Assembly (NCBI GenBank): GCA_013822915.1
Contig: PNLG01000246.1
Coordinates: forward strand, 1 to 28,162
DNA: 28,162 bases
Reading direction: 5' to 3'
Origin: Sphingomonas sp.
GTDB lineage: Bacteria; Pseudomonadota; Alphaproteobacteria; Sphingomonadales; Sphingomonadaceae
In this document: positions 23,951-28,162 of the stretch, one piece after another
How the letters are laid out: the number at the start of each line of letters is the position of its first letter
Position numbering within the stretch: position 1 is the first letter of the stretch
Position numbers and translations under genes: made by a program
The notes under the pieces: generated by a model
Database searches by the model: none
What the model was told of the DNA's origin: nothing
The model's input: only the letters and a program-made list of their open reading frames with translations

Positions 23951-25210
23951 CTACTCGAACGCCTTCATGACCAGGCTGGCATTGGTGCCGCCAAAGCCAA
24001 AGGAATTGTTGAGCACGGCCTTGACCTGCCGCTCCTTGGCGACGAGCGGCACCAGATCGACACCCTCCGCGCCTTCATCCGGGTCGTGCAGGTTGAGCGT
24101 TGGCGGCACAATCTGATCGCGCATCGCCAGGATACAGAAAATGCTCTCCACCGCCCCCGCGCCGCCGAGCAAATGTCCAATCGCCGATTTGGTCGAGCTC
24201 ATCGACAAGGTGCCGATCGCATTCCCGAACAGCCGCCGCACTGCGCCAAGCTCGATCAGGTCGGCCATCGTCGACGTGCCATGCGCGTTGATATAGTCGA
24301 TATCGCCGAGCGAAAGCCCGGACCGCTTCATTGCCATTTCCATCGAGCGATAAGCGCCCCAACCCTCCGGCTCGGGCGCGGTGACGTGATAGGCATCGCC
24401 AGACAGGCCATAACCGACGACCTCGGCATAGATTTTCGCGCCGCGCCGCTTGGCGTGCTCCAACTCCTCCAGCACGAGCACGCCCGCGCCCTCGCCCATG
24501 ACAAAGCCGTCGCGATTCTTGTCATACGGGCGGCTACCCGCCTCAGGCGTGTCGTTATAGGCGGTCGCGAGCGCGCGCGCCTGCGCAAAGCCCGCGATAC
24601 CGATCGGGCAAATTGCCCCTTCCGCACCGCCGGCCAGCATGATGTCGGCGTCATCAAACTGGATCATGCGCGCGGCATCGCCAATCGAATGCGCGCCCGT
24701 CGAACAGGCGGTCACCACCGCATGATTGGGGCCCATCAACCCGTATTTGATCTGCACTTGCCCCGAAATCAGATTGATGAGGCGGCCATGCACGAAATGC
24801 GGCGACACCCGGCGGGGGCCCCGCTCGTGCAGCACGATTGATTCACTCTCAATCCCCGGCAGGCCGCCAATCCCGGCGCCGATCGAGCAACCGGCGCGCA
24901 GCCGCTCTTCCTCGGACATGTCGGTCAGCCCGGCATCCTCCAGCGCCTGGCTGGCGGCGTCGATGCCGTAGATGATGAAGGGGTCGACCTGGCGCTGCAC
25001 CTTATGATCGACGCGGCGGCCGGGATCAAAGCCGTAAGGGTGGTCGGCAGGCTTTACCTCGCAAGCGATCCGGCAGGCATAGTCCGACGCATCGAATCGC
25101 GTGATCACACCGGCGCCCGATTTTGCCGCCAGAATATTGGACCAGGCGGTTTCCACATCCGCGCCGAGCGGCGTGACAAGGCCCAGACCGGTGACGACAA
25201 CACGACGCAT
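23951..25210 (-). CDS. fabF: Beta-ketoacyl-ACP synthase II
   Basis: A 419-residue condensing enzyme that extends acyl-ACP with malonyl-ACP in fatty-acid synthesis. The catalytic triad is visible: Cys 169 in VVTACSTGAHS, His 310 in INAHGTST and His 346 in AIGHLLGGAG. GGTNASLV near the end and the N-terminal RVVVTGLGLVTPLG fit FabF. It lies about 150 bases downstream of acpP and upstream of mltG. The 150-base gap shows only a weak GCTGGC/GCCAGC stem. Confidence 0.98.
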   Translation of the reverse strand: MRRVVVTGLGLVTPLGADVETAWSNILAAKSGAGVITRFDASDYACRIACEVKPADHPYGFDPGRRVDHKVQRQVDPFIIYGIDAASQALEDAGLTDMSEEERLRAGCSIGAGIGGLPGIESESIVLHERGPRRVSPHFVHGRLINLISGQVQIKYGLMGPNHAVVTACSTGAHSIGDAARMIQFDDADIMLAGGAEGAICPIGIAGFAQARALATAYNDTPEAGSRPYDKNRDGFVMGEGAGVLVLEELEHAKRRGAKIYAEVVGYGLSGDAYHVTAPEPEGWGAYRSMEMAMKRSGLSLGDIDYINAHGTSTMADLIELGAVRRLFGNAIGTLSMSSTKSAIGHLLGGAGAVESIFCILAMRDQIVPPTLNLHDPDEGAEGVDLVPLVAKERQVKAVLNNSFGFGGTNASLVMKAFE

Positions 25211-25359
25211 GGCGCTATCCTTCTTTCTGCACTACCAATACCGAAACGGCCCCCGGCCCCGGCCATCGAGCCTGGGACTGGAAGCCGCTCGTGCTTCGTT
25301 GGACCGAAACCGGATCGTTTACTGTCTGTTGCGCGCTGGCCGAGCGCCAGCCGCCGCCT

Positions 25360-25596
25360 TCAGCCCTGATGCTCGTCAATATAGCTGATCGCATCCTTGA
25401 CAGTGCCGATCTTTTCGGCGGCATCATCGGGGATTTCGACGCCGAATTCTTCTTCAAACGCCATCACCAGCTCCACGATGTCGAGGCTGTCAGCGCCCAG
25501 ATCGTCGATGAAGCTTGCATCCTCGGTCACCTTTTCGGCTTCGACGCCGAGATGCTCGACGACGATCTTTTTAACGCGATCGGCGGTCTCGCTCAT
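25360..25596 (-). CDS. acpP: Acyl carrier protein
   Basis: A 78-residue acidic carrier protein. Ser 37 in DDLGADSLDIVELVM is the attachment site of 4'-phosphopantetheine. It carries growing acyl chains among FabD, FabG and FabF, encoded around it. The ATG at 25596 has AGAGGA about nine bases upstream and gives the standard ACP length; an in-frame ATG at 25692 would add 32 residues and is rejected. A possible own promoter lies in the gap after fabG. Confidence 0.97.
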   Translation of the reverse strand: MSETADRVKKIVVEHLGVEAEKVTEDASFIDDLGADSLDIVELVMAFEEEFGVEIPDDAAEKIGTVKDAISYIDEHQG

Positions 25597-25638
25597 GCTT
25601 TCATTCCTCTTCAATATGCCGTGAGTGACTGATGACCG

Positions 25639-25667
25639 CACGTAGAACGGTGGTCGGGCGCTGACAA
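25639..25667 (-). promoter_or_regulatory. Possible internal promoter of acpP
   Basis: On the minus strand TTGTCA (25662-25667) is 17 bases from TACGTG (25639-25644), in the 111-base gap between fabG and acpP. The -35 differs from consensus at one base but the -10 is poor. An internal promoter would fit the high cellular demand for ACP. Confidence 0.28.
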
Positions 25668-25707
25668 GAGGCGAAGATGACGCGATCCGCATCGCCAGCC
25701 TGTCCGA

Positions 25708-26448
25708 TCACAGCATTGCCATCCCGCCATTCACATGCACCGTCTGCCCGGTGACATAGGCCGCCTCGCGGCTGGCGAGATAGACCACAGCGGCTGCAAC
25801 ATCATCCCCTGACCCCAAGCCGCCCGCCGGAATCCGGGCAAGCAGGCTGGCACGCTGCGCCTCGGGCAGGGCATCGGTCATCGCACTTGCAATAAAGCCG
25901 GGAGCCACACAATTGACGGTGATGCTGCGGCTCGCAAGTTCCTGCGCGAGTGCCTTCGACATGCCGACCAGCCCGGCTTTTGACGCGGCATAATTGGCCT
26001 GCCCGGGGTTGCCAGTTGCGCCAACCACGGACGTAATTGAGACGATCCGGCCAAAACGCGCCTTCATCATCGGGCGAACGGCTGCGCGGGCCAGGCGAAA
26101 CGCGGCCTCAAGATTGACGCGGATCACCTGATCCCATTCCTCATCCTTCATCCGCATCGCCAGATTGTCGCGAGTGACGCCGGCATTGTTGATGAGGATA
26201 TCCAACCGCCCGCCCAGCGCCCCCACCGCCGCTGGCACTAGCGCATCCACGGCGGCGCCATCGGCAAGGTCGCACGGCAGCGCGACATGATCGCCGCCCA
26301 GCGTGTCGCAAAACGCCGCCAGCTTGTCGGCATTGGACCCCGACACGGCGAGCCGCGCCCGTTGCCCCGCCAGCGCGCGCGCAATCGCGGAACCAATCCC
26401 GCCAGATGCGCCCGTCACCAGCGCGGTCATGCCCGACAGATCAAACAT
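25708..26448 (-). CDS. fabG: 3-oxoacyl-ACP reductase
   Basis: A 246-residue short-chain dehydrogenase that reduces 3-oxoacyl-ACP with NADPH. The cofactor motif is TGASGGIG (12-19) and NNAG lies at 87-90. The catalytic Ser is at 140 in ITSVVG, with Tyr 153 and Lys 157 in YAASK. The ending VTGQTVHVNGGMAML is typical of FabG. The ATG at 26448 is preceded by AAGGGG at a good distance; an ATG at 26478 would overlap the end of fabD. It lies 13 bases after fabD, and acpP follows. Confidence 0.97.
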   Translation of the reverse strand: MFDLSGMTALVTGASGGIGSAIARALAGQRARLAVSGSNADKLAAFCDTLGGDHVALPCDLADGAAVDALVPAAVGALGGRLDILINNAGVTRDNLAMRMKDEEWDQVIRVNLEAAFRLARAAVRPMMKARFGRIVSITSVVGATGNPGQANYAASKAGLVGMSKALAQELASRSITVNCVAPGFIASAMTDALPEAQRASLLARIPAGGLGSGDDVAAAVVYLASREAAYVTGQTVHVNGGMAML

Positions 26449-26461
26449 GATATCCCCTTCC

Positions 26462-27394
26462 TCAAAGTGATTTTGCAAACGCCTCGATATCGGCCATCGA
26501 CACGATGCTGTTCGTTTCTGCCTCGACCGTGCGCTTGTTCATGGGGCCGAGAACTTTCGCGCCGAATTCGACGAACTGCGCCACGCCCGCGTCGGCCATC
26601 GCGATCACCGACTCGCGCCACCGCACCATGCCTGTCACCTGATCGACCAGCCGGGCGCGGATCATATCGGGATCGGCAATCGGCGCCGCGAGGACATTGG
26701 CGTAAAGCGGCACCAGCGGCGCGCTGAGTTGCGCCTGCGCCAAAGCATCGGCCATCGCGTCGGCGGCGGGCTGCATCAGCGGGCAGTGGAACGGCGCCGA
26801 TACCGGTAGCAGCATCGCTTTCTTGACCCCGTGCTCGCGGCAAATCGCCACCGCACGCTCGATCGCACCCTTGTGCCCCGACAGCACGACCTGCCCGACC
26901 GCGTTGTCATTGGCGATGGCGCATACCTCGCCCTCGGCCGCGGCTCCTGCGATCGCCAGCGCCTGATCAAGCGTTGCGCCCAGCAATGCCGCCATCGCGC
27001 CGACCCCGGGGGGCACCGCCGCCTGCATCGCCCGCCCGCGCAGCCGCAGCAGCCGTGCAGTGGTAGCCAGATCAAGCGCACCCGCGGCGCACAACGCGCT
27101 ATACTCACCCAGCGAGTGACCCGCGACAAACGCGGCGGTATCGGCAAGGCGCACACCGCCTTCGCGTTCGAGCACCCGCAGCGTCGCAATCGCATTCGCC
27201 ATGATCGCGGGCTGCGCATTTTCGGTCAGCGTCAGCGCATCCTCCGGCCCGTCGCGCATCAGGCGGATCAGATTGTCGCCAAGCGCGTCATCGACCTCCT
27301 GAAAAACCTCGCGCGCGACTGAACTTGCCTCGGCAAGGGCGGCACCCATACCCACGGCCTGACTGCCCTGGCCTGGAAAAATAAATGCGCGCAT
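26462..27394 (-). CDS. fabD: Malonyl-CoA:ACP transacylase
   Basis: A 310-residue transacylase that loads malonyl groups onto ACP. FIFPGQGSQAVGMG (4-17) is the N-terminal signature, the nucleophile Ser is at 94 in AGHSLGEYSA, and the catalytic His is at 203 in SAPFHCPLM. The ATG at 27394 has GGGAGGGG just upstream and starts the conserved sequence; an in-frame ATG at 27631 would add 79 residues, running through the divergent promoter region and into the start of rpsF. It leads the fabD-fabG-acpP-fabF-mltG series. Confidence 0.97.
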   Translation of the reverse strand: MRAFIFPGQGSQAVGMGAALAEASSVAREVFQEVDDALGDNLIRLMRDGPEDALTLTENAQPAIMANAIATLRVLEREGGVRLADTAAFVAGHSLGEYSALCAAGALDLATTARLLRLRGRAMQAAVPPGVGAMAALLGATLDQALAIAGAAAEGEVCAIANDNAVGQVVLSGHKGAIERAVAICREHGVKKAMLLPVSAPFHCPLMQPAADAMADALAQAQLSAPLVPLYANVLAAPIADPDMIRARLVDQVTGMVRWRESVIAMADAGVAQFVEFGAKVLGPMNKRTVEAETNSIVSMADIEAFAKSL

Positions 27395-27423
27395 GACCCC
27401 TCCCAAACGTGAAACCGGGCCAT

Positions 27424-27452
27424 GGCCTAGAAACCAATGCGGGCAATGGCAA
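27424..27452 (-). promoter_or_regulatory. Possible promoter of fabD
   Basis: On the minus strand TTGCCA (27447-27452) and TAGGCC (27424-27429) are 17 bases apart, giving a start near 27417. The -35 is identical to that proposed for lolC, but the -10 is weak. Confidence 0.3.
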
Positions 27453-27458
27453 GCACGC

Positions 27459-27486
27459 TTGCTTTTCGCACCAGTTCCGCTAATGA
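27459..27486 (+). promoter_or_regulatory. Possible promoter of rpsF-rpsR
   Basis: TTGCTT (27459-27464) and TAATGA (27481-27486) are separated by 16 bases on the plus strand. They would give a leader of about 90 bases before rpsF. That leader contains the alternative hairpins CCGGT-CTCG-ACCGG (27495-27508) and CTCCGG/CCGGAG (27493-27498 with 27526-27531). Confidence 0.35.
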
Positions 27487-27585
27487 GCCGCGCTCCGGTC
27501 TCGACCGGCACATGATAGACGATAGCCGGAGGGGCCCTCGCGCGGTGCGATGTGGTCAGCAATCGGCCAAGATGAAGGACAAGAC

Positions 27586-28023
27586 ATGGCTCTATACGAG
27601 CATGTGTTCCTTGCGCGCCAGGATCTGGCACAGGCGCAAGTGGACGCGCTGGCGGAAGCTGCGACCAAGATCGTTGAGGACAATGCGGGCAAGGTCGTCA
27701 AGACCGAGACCTGGGGCCTGCGCAGCCTCGCCTACAAGATCGCCAAAAACCGCAAGGCGCATTATGTGATGCTTGAGATCGACGCGCCGGCGGGCGTTGT
27801 CGCCGAGCTGGAGCGCCAGACCCAGATCAACGAAGACGTCATCCGCTATATGACCGTGAAGGTCGACGCGCTTGAATCCGGCCCCAGCGTGATGATGCGC
27901 AAGGGCGATCGTGGTGGTGACCGCCCCGACCGTGGTGGCGATCGTGATGGCCGCCGTGGCGGCGATCGCGGTGACCGGCCCGATCGTGGGGATCGTCCGC
28001 GTCGTGATTTCGACGGCGAATAA
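27586..28023 (+). CDS. rpsF: 30S ribosomal protein S6
   Basis: A 145-residue S6 that sits with S18 on the platform of the small subunit. The ferredoxin-like fold covers about 1-100: MALYEHVFLARQDLAQAQVD, TWGLRSLAYKIAKNRKAHY, INEDVIRYMTVKVD. A charged tail from about 105 has repeated GDRGGD and DRPDRGD units, rich in Arg, Asp and Gly. This replaces the acidic tail that E. coli S6 carries, which is extended by glutamates. The ATG has AAGGA eight bases upstream. It starts divergently from fabD and is followed by rpsR after 13 bases. Confidence 0.97.
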   Translation: MALYEHVFLARQDLAQAQVDALAEAATKIVEDNAGKVVKTETWGLRSLAYKIAKNRKAHYVMLEIDAPAGVVAELERQTQINEDVIRYMTVKVDALESGPSVMMRKGDRGGDRPDRGGDRDGRRGGDRGDRPDRGDRPRRDFDGE

Positions 28024-28036
28024 GGAGTTATAGACA

Positions 28037-28162
28037 ATGGCACGCCCCTTTTTCCGCCGCCGCAAGAGCTGCCCCTTCTCTGCGAAGGATGCGCCCCGGA
28101 TTGATTACAAGGACGTTCGTTTGCTGCAGGGCTTTGTGTCCGAACGCGGCAAAATCGTCCCG
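28037..28162 (+). CDS. rpsR: 30S ribosomal protein S18, N-terminal part (3' end outside window)
   Basis: The first 42 codons of S18, beginning MARPFFRRRKSCPFSAKDAP and running through IDYKDVRLLQGFVSERGKIVP. This is the family's typical start: a basic RRRKSCPF stretch, then the YKD helix. AAGGAG (28022-28027), overlapping the rpsF stop codon, serves as ribosome-binding site nine bases before the ATG. Co-transcription with rpsF is near certain. rplI commonly follows but would lie outside the window. Confidence 0.97.
   Translation, partial: MARPFFRRRKSCPFSAKDAPRIDYKDVRLLQGFVSERGKIVP

Overview
The window is a GC-rich, gene-dense stretch of chromosomal housekeeping DNA. It most resembles an alphaproteobacterium of the Sphingomonadales (Sphingomonas/Sphingopyxis-like). 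The main reasons are a complete Entner-Doudoroff operon (zwf-pgl-edd-glk-eda), one lipoprotein-release permease gene next to lolD rather than a lolC/lolE pair, a replicative DnaE with a degenerate PHP domain, the type 2 argC, the RG/RD-rich tail on ribosomal protein S6, and a LexA box of the alphaproteobacterial type GTTC-N7-GTTC. The assignment rests on recognising families, not on a database search.

Layout. 1-2611: the end of a lytic transglycosylase gene overlaps a moaB/mogA-type molybdopterin gene. Next come a convergent secreted YbjN-domain protein and a divergent SplB-like radical SAM gene carrying a LexA box. 2608-10387 (minus strand): a compact run reading lolC/LolF, lolD, GNAT acetyltransferase, dnaE, acyl-CoA ligase, with a good promoter at its head. 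10388-10800: an intergenic region holding six consecutive stem-loops. 10801-13206: a TonB-dependent receptor with a palindrome beside its -10 region. 13207-13583: a second non-coding stretch with nested inverted repeats and a doubtful ORF. 13584-15759 (minus): secG-pyrG. 15987-22925 (plus): an SH3-only protein, argC, then the Entner-Doudoroff operon, mostly with ATGA/TAATG overlaps. 22936-27394 (minus): the fatty-acid synthesis cluster fabD-fabG-acpP-fabF, ending in mltG. 27586-28162 (plus): rpsF and the start of rpsR, divergent from fabD.

How the genes work together. Zwf, Pgl, Edd and Eda, with Glk supplying glucose-6-phosphate, take glucose to pyruvate and glyceraldehyde-3-phosphate and yield NAD(P)H. 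FabD, FabG, AcpP and FabF provide malonyl loading, ketoreduction, the acyl carrier and condensation. LolD with the LolC/E-type permease releases lipoproteins from the inner membrane. MltG sets glycan strand length.

I see no mobile element, CRISPR array, tRNA, rRNA or defence system, and no clear new multi-gene system. The observations most worth checking are the hairpin array at 10558-10719 (a candidate unannotated plus-strand RNA), the LexA box in front of the radical SAM gene, the palindrome at the TonB receptor promoter, and the SH3-only gene translationally coupled to argC.
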